Shown: piece by piece, positions 16,690 through 25,494 of the stretch
How positions within the stretch are numbered: position 1 is the first letter of the stretch
Layout: each line of letters starts with the position of its first letter
Source of the DNA: Arthrobacter ruber
Lineage (GTDB): Bacteria > Actinomycetota > Actinomycetes > Actinomycetales > Micrococcaceae
Direction: 5' to 3'
Length of the DNA stretch: 64,000 bases
NCBI RefSeq assembly: GCF_002954225.1
Contig: NZ_PPTH01000011.1
Location: forward strand, 129,934 to 193,933
Translations under genes and position numbers: made by a program
Notes under the pieces: model-generated
The model's input: only the letters and a program-made list of their open reading frames with translations
Database searches by the model: none
Told to the model about the DNA's origin: nothing

Positions 16690-17439
16690 ATGTCACACGC
16701 GATCGATCCTTCAGGCCCCCCGCCCAGACGACGGCTGTTCTCCCGTAAGCCGAAAGCCGAGAAGGGGCCCAAGAAGACCGGGCGCATGAAGCAGGTGGCC
16801 GAGGTCTTCAAGATGACGCGGCGCAATGATCCCAGTGTGGTCTGGTTCATGCTGCTGGCCTTCGTCGGTATCATCGCCGTGGGGCTGCTCATCGGCCTCC
16901 TGATCAACAACGTCATCACCCTGATGATCATCGCGATCCCGCTGGCGTTCCTCGCGGCGATCTTCATCCTGTCGCGCAGGGCCGAGCGGGCGGCGTTCTC
17001 CCAGATCGAGGGGAGGCCCGGTGCCGCCGGTGCGGCCCTCAGCGTCCTGCGCCGCGGATGGATCCTGCAGGAGCAGCCGGTCGCCGTGAACCCGCGGACG
17101 CAGGACGCCGTGTTCCGCGTCATCGGACGACCCGGCGTCATCCTCGTCTCCGAGGGTCCGTCCACGCGGGTGAAGCAGCTGATCGACGGCGAGAAGCGCA
17201 AGATGGCGCGCATCATCCCCAACGTACCCGTGCACGTGATCGAGACGGGCCGCGACGAACGCCAGGTCCCGCTGGCGAAGGTCCCGAAGGCGGTGCAGAA
17301 ACTGAAGAAGACCCTCACCAAGCAGGAGGTGCACGCGGTCGACAAGCGGCTGACGGCCCTCGGCACGAAGCTGCCGATCCCCAAGGGCGTGGACCCCATG
17401 CGCGCCCGCCCGGACCGCAAGGCCATGCGCGGTCGCTGA
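16690..17439 (+). CDS. DUF4191 family membrane protein
   Basis: A 249-residue protein of the actinobacterial DUF4191 family; function unknown. A basic N terminus with PRRRLFSRKPKAEKGPKKT precedes two transmembrane helices (about 53-76 and 80-98, VWFMLLAFVGIIAVGLLIGL and IAIPLAFLAAIFILSRRAE). A cytoplasmic domain with VFRVIGRPGVILVSEGP follows. The position after lipA is conserved with M. tuberculosis Rv2219. A TAGAAT hexamer 9 bases before the ATG could be its own -10 element. It ends in a strong hairpin. Confidence 0.85.
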   Translation: MSHAIDPSGPPPRRRLFSRKPKAEKGPKKTGRMKQVAEVFKMTRRNDPSVVWFMLLAFVGIIAVGLLIGLLINNVITLMIIAIPLAFLAAIFILSRRAERAAFSQIEGRPGAAGAALSVLRRGWILQEQPVAVNPRTQDAVFRVIGRPGVILVSEGPSTRVKQLIDGEKRKMARIIPNVPVHVIETGRDERQVPLAKVPKAVQKLKKTLTKQEVHAVDKRLTALGTKLPIPKGVDPMRARPDRKAMRGR

Positions 17440-17448
17440 CGAGCCGAA

Positions 17449-17483
17449 CGAAGGGCCCCTCCCCACCGGGGAGGGGCCCTTCG
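17449..17483 (+). terminator. Terminator hairpin between DUF4191 and RDD genes
   Basis: CGAAGGGCCCCTCCCC and its exact 16-base complement flank a 3-base loop, 9 bases after the DUF4191 stop and ahead of the convergent RDD gene. Confidence 0.8.
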
Positions 17484-17532
17484 TGTATCCGGAGGCGTAC
17501 CGGGAGAGGCGCCGGAGACGCCGGGAGGCGTG

Positions 17533-17967
17533 TCAGATGCGGAACAGTCCGGTGTTCCGGACGCGGTCGTGGAGTCCCCGCTGGTCGGGATCGATGACGA
17601 GCGGCGGGATCACGAGGCACAGCAGCACGCTGCGGATGAGCGCCGTCAGGAAGCCGGCGGGCCTGCCGTCGAGTGTCTGCACCTGCATCCGCAGGATGCG
17701 GTGACCGATGCTGTAGCCGAAGAAGCCGACGAACAGGACCTGCTCCACGAGGAAGATGGCCAGCGTCGCGACGCCGTCGTAGCCGAAGAAGGCCGCCGAG
17801 AGCAGCGAGCAGATCAGCCAGTCGATCAGGAGTGCCGCCGCCCTGGGGCCGAAGCGGGCTATCGACCCGGGCCCCGATTCGGGACGCCCCAGCCTCTGCC
17901 CGGGCCACTGCTGATCGCCCGACGGCGGCGGGCCCTCCATCCACGAGCCCAGGTCCTGTCTGTTCAC
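17533..17967 (-). CDS. RDD family membrane protein
   Basis: A 144-residue integral membrane protein of the RDD family, named for conserved Arg-Asp-Asp residues; role unknown, possibly transport. Seen: GPRAAALLIDWLICSLLSAAFF (first helix with the family A-x-x-I-D), a second hydrophobic stretch TLAIFLVEQVLFVGFFGYSIGHRILRM, and a third at RSVLLCLVIPPLVI ending QRGLHDRVRNTGL, the family's D-x-x-x-x-T tail. The GTG at 17967 is chosen because GGAGGG sits about 5 bases upstream; an ATG 17 codons earlier is possible. It is divergent from glnA, as in M. tuberculosis Rv2219A/Rv2220, and shares that region with the GlnR box. Confidence 0.8.
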   Translation of the reverse strand: MNRQDLGSWMEGPPPSGDQQWPGQRLGRPESGPGSIARFGPRAAALLIDWLICSLLSAAFFGYDGVATLAIFLVEQVLFVGFFGYSIGHRILRMQVQTLDGRPAGFLTALIRSVLLCLVIPPLVIDPDQRGLHDRVRNTGLFRI

Positions 17968-18055
17968 CACGCCCTCCAGCCTACCGGCAGCCGCCCGGCG
18001 CATTATGCCTCCGCCCATCCGAAGGCGCTAGGGTGGAGAGCGCAGTTCACGTCAA

Positions 18056-18093
18056 GTAACGTCCCGGAAACAACAACGACACCGGCGGGAAAC
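18056..18093 (+). promoter_or_regulatory. GlnR box upstream of glnA
   Basis: Four half-sites GTAAC, GAAAC, GACAC and GAAAC are separated by exactly 6 bases each. This is the gTnAC-n6-GaAAC-n6-gTnAC-n6-GaAAC layout described for the actinobacterial nitrogen regulator GlnR. A TACAGT hexamer at 18104-18109 could be the -10 element, which would put the box over and upstream of the -35 region, the place for an activator. Confidence 0.8.
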
Positions 18094-18225
18094 TGCCCGC
18101 TCCTACAGTTGGGACGAGTCGGCGGCAGCGTTTTCCTCCTGCCAGAGCTCGTGACCACTGAGCGGAGCAGGGACACGCGCTGGCGCCGGGTCGTTCCCCC
18201 AGCCATGCGTTAGGAGCATGAATCG

Positions 18226-19650
18226 ATGTTTAAAAATGCGGACGAGGTCCTCACATTCATCGCCGACGAGGACATCAGGTTCGTCGATGTCCGCTTCACC
18301 GATCTCCCGGGAGTGCAGCAGCACTTCAATGTCCCCGCGAAGTCGGTCGATGCGGACTTCTTCATCCACGGCCAGCTCTTCGACGGGTCCTCGATCCGCG
18401 GTTTCCAGGGCATCGCAGAGTCGGACATGCAGCTCATCCCGGACGTGACCACCGCGTTCATCGACCCCTTCCGCACCGAGAAGACCCTCGCGCTCAACTT
18501 CTCCATCGTGAACCCGCGGACCGGTGACCCCTACCACCGCGATCCGCGCAGCGTCGCCGAGCGGGCCGAGGCCTACCTGTCCTCGACCGGCATCGCGGAC
18601 ACCGCGTTCTTCGCTCCCGAAGCCGAGTTCTTCATCTTCGACAACGTGCAGTACGAGTCCTCCCCGCAGGGCAGCTTCTACAAGGTCGACTCCATCGAGG
18701 CACCCTGGAACAGCGGCCGCGAGGAGGCCGGCGGCAACCTCGGCAACAAGACGCCCTTCAAGGGCGGGTACTTCCCCGTGTCCCCCGTCGACAAGCAGGC
18801 CGACCTCCGCGACGCGATCTGCGTCGAACTGGACAAGGCCGGCCTCGAGGTCGAGCGTTCGCACCACGAGGTGGGCGGTGCAGGCCAGGCCGAGATCAAC
18901 TACAAGTTCACCACCATGACGCACGCTGCGGACGACCTGCAGAAGTTCAAGTACATCGTGAAGAACGTCTCCGACGCGTGGGGCAAGACGGCCACGTTCA
19001 TGCCGAAGCCCGTCTTCGGGGACAACGGCTCGGGCATGCACTGCCACCAGTCGCTGTGGAGCGGCGGCCAGCCGCTGTTCTACGACGAGCGCGGCTACGC
19101 CGGCCTGTCCGACATGGCCCGCTGGTACATCGGCGGACTGCTCAAGCACGCCTCGGCCGTCCTCGCCTTCACCAACCCGACGGTGAACTCCTACCGCCGC
19201 CTGGTGAAGGGCTTCGAGGCCCCGGTCAACATGGTCTACTCGCAGGGCAACCGCTCCGCCGGTATCCGTATCCCGATCACCGGCTCGAACCCGAAGGCCA
19301 AGCGCATCGAGTTCCGCGCGCCGGACCCCTCGTCGAACCCGTACCTGGCGTTCGCCGCGCAGCTCATGGCAGGCCTGGACGGCATCAAGAACCGCATCGA
19401 GCCCGCCGAGCCGATCGACAAGGACCTCTACGAGCTCCCCGCCGAGGAGGCCAAGGACATCCAGAAGGCGCCCGGCTCCCTGGAGGAGGCCCTGCTGGCC
19501 CTCGAGGCGGACAACGAGTTCCTGCAGGCCGGCGACGTGTTCACCCAGGACCTGATCGACACGTGGATCGACTACAAGCGTGAGATGGAGATCAAGCCGC
19601 TCTCGCTGCGCCCGAACCCCTACGAGTTCGAGCTCTACTACGGCGTCTAG
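18226..19650 (+). CDS. glnA: Glutamine synthetase type I (GlnA1)
   Basis: A 474-residue dodecameric GSI that makes glutamine from glutamate, ammonia and ATP. Seen: beta-grasp [27 protein letters not shown]; the catalytic metal region [27 protein letters not shown]; the ATP/metal loop [18 protein letters not shown]; and [10 protein letters not shown]. Tyrosine 402 in DLYELPAEE is the adenylylation site, so the enzyme can be switched by GlnE, encoded convergently next door. The ATG follows a leader of about 110 bases after the predicted promoter, with TTAGGAG at the ribosome site. Expression is probably under GlnR. Confidence 0.97.
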   Translation: MFKNADEVLTFIADEDIRFVDVRFTDLPGVQQHFNVPAKSVDADFFIHGQLFDGSSIRGFQGIAESDMQLIPDVTTAFIDPFRTEKTLALNFSIVNPRTGDPYHRDPRSVAERAEAYLSSTGIADTAFFAPEAEFFIFDNVQYESSPQGSFYKVDSIEAPWNSGREEAGGNLGNKTPFKGGYFPVSPVDKQADLRDAICVELDKAGLEVERSHHEVGGAGQAEINYKFTTMTHAADDLQKFKYIVKNVSDAWGKTATFMPKPVFGDNGSGMHCHQSLWSGGQPLFYDERGYAGLSDMARWYIGGLLKHASAVLAFTNPTVNSYRRLVKGFEAPVNMVYSQGNRSAGIRIPITGSNPKAKRIEFRAPDPSSNPYLAFAAQLMAGLDGIKNRIEPAEPIDKDLYELPAEEAKDIQKAPGSLEEALLALEADNEFLQAGDVFTQDLIDTWIDYKREMEIKPLSLRPNPYEFELYYGV

Positions 19651-19672
19651 CAGCACCTGGCACCACCAGCAC

Positions 19673-19723
19673 GGAACGACGACGGCGGCCCTCCCTCCAC
19701 GGGACGGCCGCCGTCGTCGTTCC
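19673..19723. terminator. Bidirectional terminator between glnA and glnE
   Basis: A perfect 18-bp stem GGAACGACGACGGCGGCC with its complement and a 15-base loop sits between convergent genes, 22 bases after the glnA stop and 14 before the glnE stop. Confidence 0.85.
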
Positions 19724-19737
19724 CTCGACGGGAACGA

Positions 19738-22700
19738 CTAGTACCCGTAGAAGTGCCGCTCGAAGACGGCCCTACTGCGCCGCGTCACGCGCAGGTAGTC
19801 CTCCTCGAGGTCCGCGCCGCTGCCGGGCCCGTATCCGCACCACCGCGCCACCGCCTCGAGGTCGCGGCGGGGGGACGGCAGCAGGTCGGAGCCGCGCCCC
19901 GTCCAGATGACGTTCGCGGCACGGATGCGCGTGGCCAGGCTCCAGGCGTCCCGGAGCGTGGCGACGTCCTCGGCGGGGAGCAGTCCCTCCGCCTCGATCA
20001 CCTCGAGTGCGGCCAGCGTGGACTGCACGCGCAGCGCGGGGACCGCCCGGGCGTGCTGGAGCTGCAGCAGCTGCACGAGCCACTCCACGTCGCTCAGCGC
20101 GCCGCGCCCGAGCTTCAGGTGCCGCGACGGGTCGGCGCCGCGCGGGAGCCGCTCCGACTCCACCCTGGCCTTGATGCGACGGATCTCCCGCACGTCCGTC
20201 TCGCCGAGCTCCTTCGGGTACCGCACGGGGTCGATGACCTCGAGGAACTCGGCGGCCAGCCCGTCGTCGCCCGCGAGGGGCCGTGCCCGCAGCAGCGCCT
20301 GCGCCTCCCAGACGAGCGACCAGCGCCGGTAGTACTCGCGGTAGGACTCCAGGGACCGCACCATCGCACCCTGCTTGCCCTCCGGGCGGAGGGCGGCGTC
20401 GATCTCGAGGACGCGCTCGGCGAGCACCGGCGGCTTGCACGGCTGGGTGAGGAGGGCGGCGAGCCGGGACACGATCGCCTCCGCCTGCTTCTGCGCCGCC
20501 GCCTCGTCGGCGCCCGGGAACGGACGGTGGACGTAGATGACGTCGGCGTCCGAGCCGTAGGTGATCTCCCGGCCGCCCTGGCGTCCCATCGCCATGACGA
20601 CGACGTCGGTGAGCTGCTCCTCGGTGGCGAACACCGCGGTCTCGGCCACGTGCAGGGCGCCGAGGATCGCGGCGCGGTCGGCGTCGGCAAGCGCCTCCCC
20701 CACCTGCATCTGCGACAGCAGGTTCGAGCTGTCGGCGACCGCGATGCGCAGCAGCTCCCGACGGCGGATCAACCGGATCAGCCGGATGGCCTCCCCCTGC
20801 TCCGGATGCCGCGACATCTTCGACCGGATCTCCTGCCACTGCGCGTCGAAGGTGTCCGGGACCAGTGCGGCGTCGGAGCCGAGCCACTGCGTCGACTCGG
20901 GTGAGACCTCCAGCAGGTCGGTGATGAAGCGGCTGCTGGAGAGGACGGCGCAGAGCCGCTCGGCGGCGGCGTTGGAGTCGCGCAGCATCCCGAGGTACCA
21001 GTGGCTCTCCCCCAGCGACTCGCTGAGGCGGCGGAACCCGAGCAGGCCGGCGTCGGGGTCCACGCCGTCGGCGAACCACCCCAGCAGGATGGGCAGCAGC
21101 TGCCGCTGCAGCATCGCGCGCCGCCGGAGACCGCCGGTGAGGGCCTCGATATGGCGCATGGCCCCCCTCGGGTCCAGGTAGCCCAGTGCGGCGAGGCGGG
21201 CCTGCGCTGCCTCGGCCGTCAGCTGGACGTCCTCCGGCCGCAGTGTCGCCGCATTGTTGAGCAGGGGCCGGTAGAAGATCGACTCGTGGAGCCGCCGGAC
21301 GAGCTTCCGGGTCCGCTGCCACGTGTCGTGAAGGGTCTGGGGGCTCGGGCGCACGGTGACCAGGCAGCCCTGCGAGGACCGGGCGAGGGCCCGCAGCGCG
21401 GACTCGTCCTCGGGCATCAGGTGCGTGCGGCGCATCTGCATGAGCTGGATGCGGTGCTCGAGTACCCGCAGGTAGCGGTAGGCGTCGTCGAGGTCGAGGG
21501 CATCGGAGCGTCCGATGTACCCGGCGGAGCTGAGCGCGCCGATCGCGGTGACGGTGTCCCGGACGCGCAGCGACTCGTCCAGCCGCCCGTGCACGAGCTG
21601 CAGCAGCTGGACCGTGAACTCGACGTCGCGCAGGCCGCCCGGGCCGAGCTTGAGCTGGCGTCCCTCCTCCTCGCGCGGGATGTTGTCGGTGACCCGGCGT
21701 CGCATGGCCCGGACGGCCTCCACGAACCCCTCGCGCTGCGAGGACGCCCACACGAACGGGGCGATGGCCTCCTCGTAGCGGCGGCCCAGCTCCGGATCGC
21801 CGGCCGCGGCCCGGGCCTTCAGGAGCGCCTGGAACTCCCAGGTCTTCGCCCAGCGCTCGTAGTAGGAGATGTGGGACTGCAGCGTCCGGACCAGTTGCCC
21901 GTCCTTGCCTTCGGGGCGGAGGTTGGCGTCGACCTCCCAGAGCGCCGGCTCCGGCCCGGCCGAGTAGACGCCGCGGGACATGCCGGAGGCGAGTGCCGTG
22001 CCGATCCGGGTGACCGTGGTGTCGTCGACGTCGTCACCCTCCACCACGTACACGACGTCGACGTCGGAGATGTAGTTCAGCTCGCGCGCGCCGGTCTTGC
22101 CCATGGCGATCACCGCGAGGCGGACGCGCGCGACGACGTCGGCCCCGTACACCTCGCCGAGCTCCGCGCGGGCGACGGCCAGCGACGCCTCGAGCGCCGC
22201 GGTGGCGAGATCGGCGAGTTCGCGGCCGACGACGGGCAGGTAGTCGACCGGCACGCAATGACCGAGGTCCCGCACGGCGAGGTCCGTCAGGTGGCGCCGG
22301 TACGTCACCCGCAGCCGGCGATAGGCGTCAGGGCCGGTGATGCCCGCCACGGGGTTGTCCTGCGACGGGTCGGCGTCGACGGACAGCAGCAGCTCGGACC
22401 GCAGGCTCTCGGGCCCGACGACGGCCGGCGTCATCGGGCCCGGCTTCACCACGTCGAGGTGCTCGGGGCGGCGCATGAGGAACTCGCCGAGGGCCTCGGA
22501 GGCGCCCAGGAGCCGGAACAGCGGGCCGCGCCGCCCTTCCTCGGAGAACGCGGCCAGGGTGGCCTTCCGGCTACCCGCCAGCAGGCGGACGAAGGACTGC
22601 AGGGCGAGATCGGGGTCGGCGGCCGCGGCGAGACCGGCGAAGAGGTCGTCGTCGTTCAGGCCCTGCAGCTCGGGAGCGTCCAGGAACCGCCGGCTCTTGT

Positions 22701-22746
22701 CGAGGTCCGTGAAGCCGTAGCTGATCAGCTTGCGGTTGAGGCTCAT
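19738..22746 (-). CDS. glnE: Glutamine synthetase adenylyltransferase/deadenylylase
   Basis: A 1002-residue bifunctional enzyme that adds AMP to, and removes it from, the GlnA tyrosine in response to nitrogen status. Two nucleotidyltransferase halves are visible: the N-terminal half with ELNYISDVDVVYVVEGDD and FMRRPEHLD upstream, and the C-terminal half with EITYGSDADVIYVHRPFPG (the GSD-x-D metal motif). Each half is followed by a helical PII-uridylyltransferase-like linker (for example RDVEFTVQLLQL and SDVEWLVQLLQL, a clear internal duplication). Length is normal. The ATG is 6 bases after a TAGGGT hexamer. The gene lies between the two glutamine synthetase genes, as in mycobacteria. Confidence 0.95.
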   Translation of the reverse strand: MSLNRKLISYGFTDLDKSRRFLDAPELQGLNDDDLFAGLAAAADPDLALQSFVRLLAGSRKATLAAFSEEGRRGPLFRLLGASEALGEFLMRRPEHLDVVKPGPMTPAVVGPESLRSELLLSVDADPSQDNPVAGITGPDAYRRLRVTYRRHLTDLAVRDLGHCVPVDYLPVVGRELADLATAALEASLAVARAELGEVYGADVVARVRLAVIAMGKTGARELNYISDVDVVYVVEGDDVDDTTVTRIGTALASGMSRGVYSAGPEPALWEVDANLRPEGKDGQLVRTLQSHISYYERWAKTWEFQALLKARAAAGDPELGRRYEEAIAPFVWASSQREGFVEAVRAMRRRVTDNIPREEEGRQLKLGPGGLRDVEFTVQLLQLVHGRLDESLRVRDTVTAIGALSSAGYIGRSDALDLDDAYRYLRVLEHRIQLMQMRRTHLMPEDESALRALARSSQGCLVTVRPSPQTLHDTWQRTRKLVRRLHESIFYRPLLNNAATLRPEDVQLTAEAAQARLAALGYLDPRGAMRHIEALTGGLRRRAMLQRQLLPILLGWFADGVDPDAGLLGFRRLSESLGESHWYLGMLRDSNAAAERLCAVLSSSRFITDLLEVSPESTQWLGSDAALVPDTFDAQWQEIRSKMSRHPEQGEAIRLIRLIRRRELLRIAVADSSNLLSQMQVGEALADADRAAILGALHVAETAVFATEEQLTDVVVMAMGRQGGREITYGSDADVIYVHRPFPGADEAAAQKQAEAIVSRLAALLTQPCKPPVLAERVLEIDAALRPEGKQGAMVRSLESYREYYRRWSLVWEAQALLRARPLAGDDGLAAEFLEVIDPVRYPKELGETDVREIRRIKARVESERLPRGADPSRHLKLGRGALSDVEWLVQLLQLQHARAVPALRVQSTLAALEVIEAEGLLPAEDVATLRDAWSLATRIRAANVIWTGRGSDLLPSPRRDLEAVARWCGYGPGSGADLEEDYLRVTRRSRAVFERHFYGY

Positions 22747-22752
22747 CCCCCA

Positions 22753-22758
22753 ACCCTA
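22753..22758 (-). promoter_or_regulatory. Probable -10 element, leaderless glnE message
   Basis: TAGGGT ends 6 bases before the glnE ATG. It falls in the 40-base gap after the glnA2 stop, so glnE may be transcribed apart from glnA2. Confidence 0.45.
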
Positions 22759-22786
22759 GCCATGTCTCCGCCGGCCCCGGCAGGCA

Positions 22787-24127
22787 CTACAGGATGTTCA
22801 GGTTCCGGCGCAGCTCGTACGGCGTCACCTGGATGCGGTAGTCGCGCCACTCGGCGCGCTTGTTGCGCAGGAAGTTCTCGAAGACCTGCTCGCCCAGGAT
22901 GTCCGCCACCAGCTCCGAGTCCTCCATGACGCGGATCGCGTCGTGCAGGCTCGCCGGCAGCGGGTCGTGGCCCATCGCGCGGCGCTCGGCCGCCGTCAGG
23001 CTCCAGACGTCGTCCTCGGCCGCCGCGGGGAGTTCGTAGCCCTCCTCGATGCCCTTGAGTCCTGCACCCAGGAGCACCGAGTAGGCGAGGTAGGGGTTGC
23101 TCGCGGAGTCGATGCCCCGGTACTCGATGCGTGCGGACTGGCCCTTGTTGGGCTTGTAGAGCGGTACGCGCACCAGTGCCGAGCGGTTGTTGTGGCCCCA
23201 GGAGAGGTAGCTGGGCGCCTCCCCTCCACCCCAGAGCCGCTTGTACGAGTTGACGAACTGGTTCGTCACCGCGGTGAACTCGGGCGCGTGCCGCAGGATG
23301 CCCGCGATGAACTGGCGCGCCGTCCTCGAGAGCTGGAACTCGGCACCGGCCTCGAAGAACGCGTTCGTGTCCCCCTCGAACAGTGAGAAGTGGGTGTGCA
23401 TGCCGGAGCCGGGATGTTCGGAGAAGGGCTTGGGCATGAAGGTCGCATAGCTGCCGGAGGTCAGTGCCACCTCCTTGATGATGGTGCGGAACGTCATGAT
23501 GTTGTCCGCGGTCTGCAGCGCGTCGGCGTAGCGCAGGTCGATCTCGTTCTGGCCGGGCCCTGCCTCGTGGTGGCTGAACTCCACGGAGATGCCGACCGAC
23601 TCGAGCATCGCCACGGCGTTCCGCCGGAAGTCCTGGGCCACCCCGCCGGGGACGTGGTCGAAGTAGCCGGCGGAGTCCACGGGAACGGGCTGGCCGTCCA
23701 CGCCCAGCTCGGCGGACTTCAGGAGATAGAACTCGATCTCGGGATGGGTGTAGCAGGTGAACCCCATGTCGGCGGCCTTCGCCAGCGTCTTCTTCAGGAC
23801 CCCGCGGGGATCGGCTGCGGAGGGCTGGCCGTCAGGGGTGAGGACGTCGCAGAACATGCGCGACGTCTGCTCCTTCTCGCCCCTCCACGGGAGGATCTGG
23901 AAGGTCGCGGGGTCGGGCTGGGCGAGCATGTCCGATTCGTAGACGCGCGCCAGTCCCTCGATCGAGGAGCCGTCGAACCCGAGGCCCTCCTCGAAGGCGC
24001 CCTCCACCTCGGCCGGGGCGAGTGCGACCGACTTCAGGGATCCGACGACGTCTGTGAACCACAGGCGCACATAGCGGACGTCCCGCTCCTCGATGGTGCG
24101 CAGTACGAACTCCTGCTGCCGATCCAT
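22787..24127 (-). CDS. glnA2: Glutamine synthetase, GlnA2 type
   Basis: A 446-residue GSI-alpha-like protein. Catalytic segments are present: EVEGAFEEGLGFDGSSIEGL, THPEIEFYLL, FSHHEAGPGQNEIDLRY, FMPKPFSEHPGSGMHTHFSL and NRSALVRVPLY. At the position of the GlnA adenylylation tyrosine the sequence reads DDVWSLTAAE, with Trp (W375) in place of Tyr, so GlnE should not modify it. Actinobacterial GlnA2 enzymes can be poor glutamine synthetases, and some act on gamma-glutamyl polyamines, so the substrate is uncertain. The ATG has GAGGGG at normal spacing. It is upstream of glnE on the same strand with 40 bases between. Confidence 0.9.
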   Translation of the reverse strand: MDRQQEFVLRTIEERDVRYVRLWFTDVVGSLKSVALAPAEVEGAFEEGLGFDGSSIEGLARVYESDMLAQPDPATFQILPWRGEKEQTSRMFCDVLTPDGQPSAADPRGVLKKTLAKAADMGFTCYTHPEIEFYLLKSAELGVDGQPVPVDSAGYFDHVPGGVAQDFRRNAVAMLESVGISVEFSHHEAGPGQNEIDLRYADALQTADNIMTFRTIIKEVALTSGSYATFMPKPFSEHPGSGMHTHFSLFEGDTNAFFEAGAEFQLSRTARQFIAGILRHAPEFTAVTNQFVNSYKRLWGGGEAPSYLSWGHNNRSALVRVPLYKPNKGQSARIEYRGIDSASNPYLAYSVLLGAGLKGIEEGYELPAAAEDDVWSLTAAERRAMGHDPLPASLHDAIRVMEDSELVADILGEQVFENFLRNKRAEWRDYRIQVTPYELRRNLNIL

Positions 24128-24243
24128 GGCAACCCCTCTTCCTGTCCTCGTCGCCCCCGCAGGGCGGGCGGTCCGCGCCCGTCGTGGGCATCCGGCGCCC
24201 TACCCGGCACGTGCCGCCGGATACGCCGGCGCCCGCCTCGAAT

Positions 24244-24269
24244 ACTCTACTGACCCGACTCTACTGACC
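24244..24269. repeat. 12-bp direct repeat in the glnA2-panB divergent region
   Basis: ACTCTACTGACC occurs at 24244-24255 and again at 24258-24269, 14 bases start to start. It lies 117 bases upstream of glnA2 and 69 upstream of panB. On the minus strand each copy contains TAGAGT, a possible -10 for glnA2. Confidence 0.6.
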
Positions 24270-24325
24270 TCCGGGGGTCCATCGGGTGCGCGGGTCTCCG
24301 CCCGGTCCGGCGTGCCGCCGTCCGA

Positions 24326-24331
24326 TAGTCT
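24326..24331 (+). promoter_or_regulatory. Probable -10 element, leaderless panB message
   Basis: TAGTCT ends 6 bases before the panB ATG. Confidence 0.5.
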
Positions 24332-24337
24332 CGTTGC

Positions 24338-25222
24338 ATGACTTCCGCCGAACTGCCAGCACCCTACGGAGCGGGAGCGGGCAGCACCCCGGCTCCTGCC
24401 GCGGACGCACCAGCGGGCGCGACGCCGGCCGGCCGGGTCCGCATCCACCACCTGCAGCAGGCCAAGGACCAGGGCACGCGCTTCGCGATGCTGACGGCGT
24501 ACGACCAGTACGCGGCCCAGGTGTTCGACGAGGCCGGCATCGAGGTGCTCCTCGTGGGCGATTCGGCCGCTAACAACGTGCTGGGGCACGCCACGACCCT
24601 GCCCATCACCCTCGACGAGATGATCCTGTTCAGCCGCGCGGTGAGCAGGGCGGCCAGCCGCGCCCTCGTGGTCGCGGACCTGCCCTTCGGCAGCTACGAG
24701 GTGTCGCCGGAGCAGGCCGTGGAGTCCTCCGTCCGGCTCCTCAAGGAGGGCCTGGTGCACGCGGTCAAGATGGAGGGCGGCGCCGCCTATGCGGACACCG
24801 TGCGTGCCCTCGTCCGCGCCGGCATCCCGGTCATGGCGCACGTGGGCTTCACCCCGCAGAGCGAGCACGCGCTCGGCGGCTACCGGGTGCAGGGCCGCGG
24901 GGAGGCGTCGCAGCGCATCGTGGACGACGCCGTCGCCCTCGCCGATGCCGGGGCTTTCTGCGTGCTGATGGAGATGGTGCCCGCGGCGACCGCGGACGCC
25001 GTCGATGCGGCCGTCCGGGTACCGACCATCGGGATCGGCGCCGGGCCGGGCACCACGGGGCAGGTGCTGGTCTGGCAGGACATGGCGGGGCTGCGCGGGG
25101 GCAGGCAGGCGAGGTTCGTCAAGCAGTACGCGGAGGTGCGGACGGTCCTCGCGGACGCCGCGCGGGCGTATGCGGACGATGTCCGCGCCGGGACCTTCCC
25201 CGGGCCGGAGCACACCTTCTAG
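24338..25222 (+). CDS. panB: Ketopantoate hydroxymethyltransferase PanB
   Basis: A 294-residue enzyme that adds a hydroxymethyl group from methylene-tetrahydrofolate to 2-ketoisovalerate, the first committed step of pantothenate and CoA synthesis. Seen: [36 protein letters not shown] (metal and substrate residues), [16 protein letters not shown], the catalytic glutamate region VLMEMVPA, and [21 protein letters not shown]. About 30 Ala/Pro-rich residues precede the family core. No ribosome site; a TAnnnT hexamer lies 6 bases upstream. Other pantothenate genes are not in the window. Confidence 0.95.
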   Translation: MTSAELPAPYGAGAGSTPAPAADAPAGATPAGRVRIHHLQQAKDQGTRFAMLTAYDQYAAQVFDEAGIEVLLVGDSAANNVLGHATTLPITLDEMILFSRAVSRAASRALVVADLPFGSYEVSPEQAVESSVRLLKEGLVHAVKMEGGAAYADTVRALVRAGIPVMAHVGFTPQSEHALGGYRVQGRGEASQRIVDDAVALADAGAFCVLMEMVPAATADAVDAAVRVPTIGIGAGPGTTGQVLVWQDMAGLRGGRQARFVKQYAEVRTVLADAARAYADDVRAGTFPGPEHTF

Positions 25223-25233
25223 GGCTGGCGCCG

Positions 25234-25395
25234 CTAGTCGTCCTCCCGGTCCCAGGCGTCGTTGCGCTGCTGGACCTTCTCCAGGGCCTTCTCCGCTTCT
25301 CCACGGGTGGCATAGGGTCCGATGAGCTGGGACCAGTCCGATTGCCGGTCCTCCTCGACCTCGTGCGTGCGCACGTTGAACCAGTACTCCGTCAT
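25234..25395 (-). CDS. Small SPOR-like protein (53 aa)
   Basis: A 53-residue acidic protein: it starts [20 protein letters not shown], continues with [20 protein letters not shown] and ends NDAWDREDD. The [21 protein letters not shown] pattern matches a half-size SPOR domain (aromatic strand, then a GPYxTxxEAExAL helix), which in larger proteins binds denuded septal glycans. It has no signal peptide or membrane helix, so a cytoplasmic role is more likely. AGGAGG precedes the ATG at ideal spacing, and the frame is too short for most automatic callers. It is divergent from map. I recall similar short proteins beside map in Arthrobacter relatives. Confidence 0.8.
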   Translation of the reverse strand: MTEYWFNVRTHEVEEDRQSDWSQLIGPYATRGEAEKALEKVQQRNDAWDREDD

Positions 25396-25481
25396 GTCGA
25401 CCTCCTAGATCCACGGAAAGCGTCGGGTCATCAACGGTCCCGGGGGACACCACCACTTCCGTGGCCTCCCCGCGCCCGCTA

Positions 25482-25487
25482 TAGGAT
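25482..25487 (+). promoter_or_regulatory. Probable -10 element of map
   Basis: TAGGAT ends 7 bases before the map ATG. A short AAGGG lies between, so the message is either leaderless or has a minimal leader. Confidence 0.4.
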
Positions 25488-25494
25488 CAAGGGT

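Noticed and set aside
18094..18225. Glutamine riboswitch in the glnA leader
   Set aside because: The leader is long enough, but I see no glnA-type riboswitch core and the class is known mainly from cyanobacteria.
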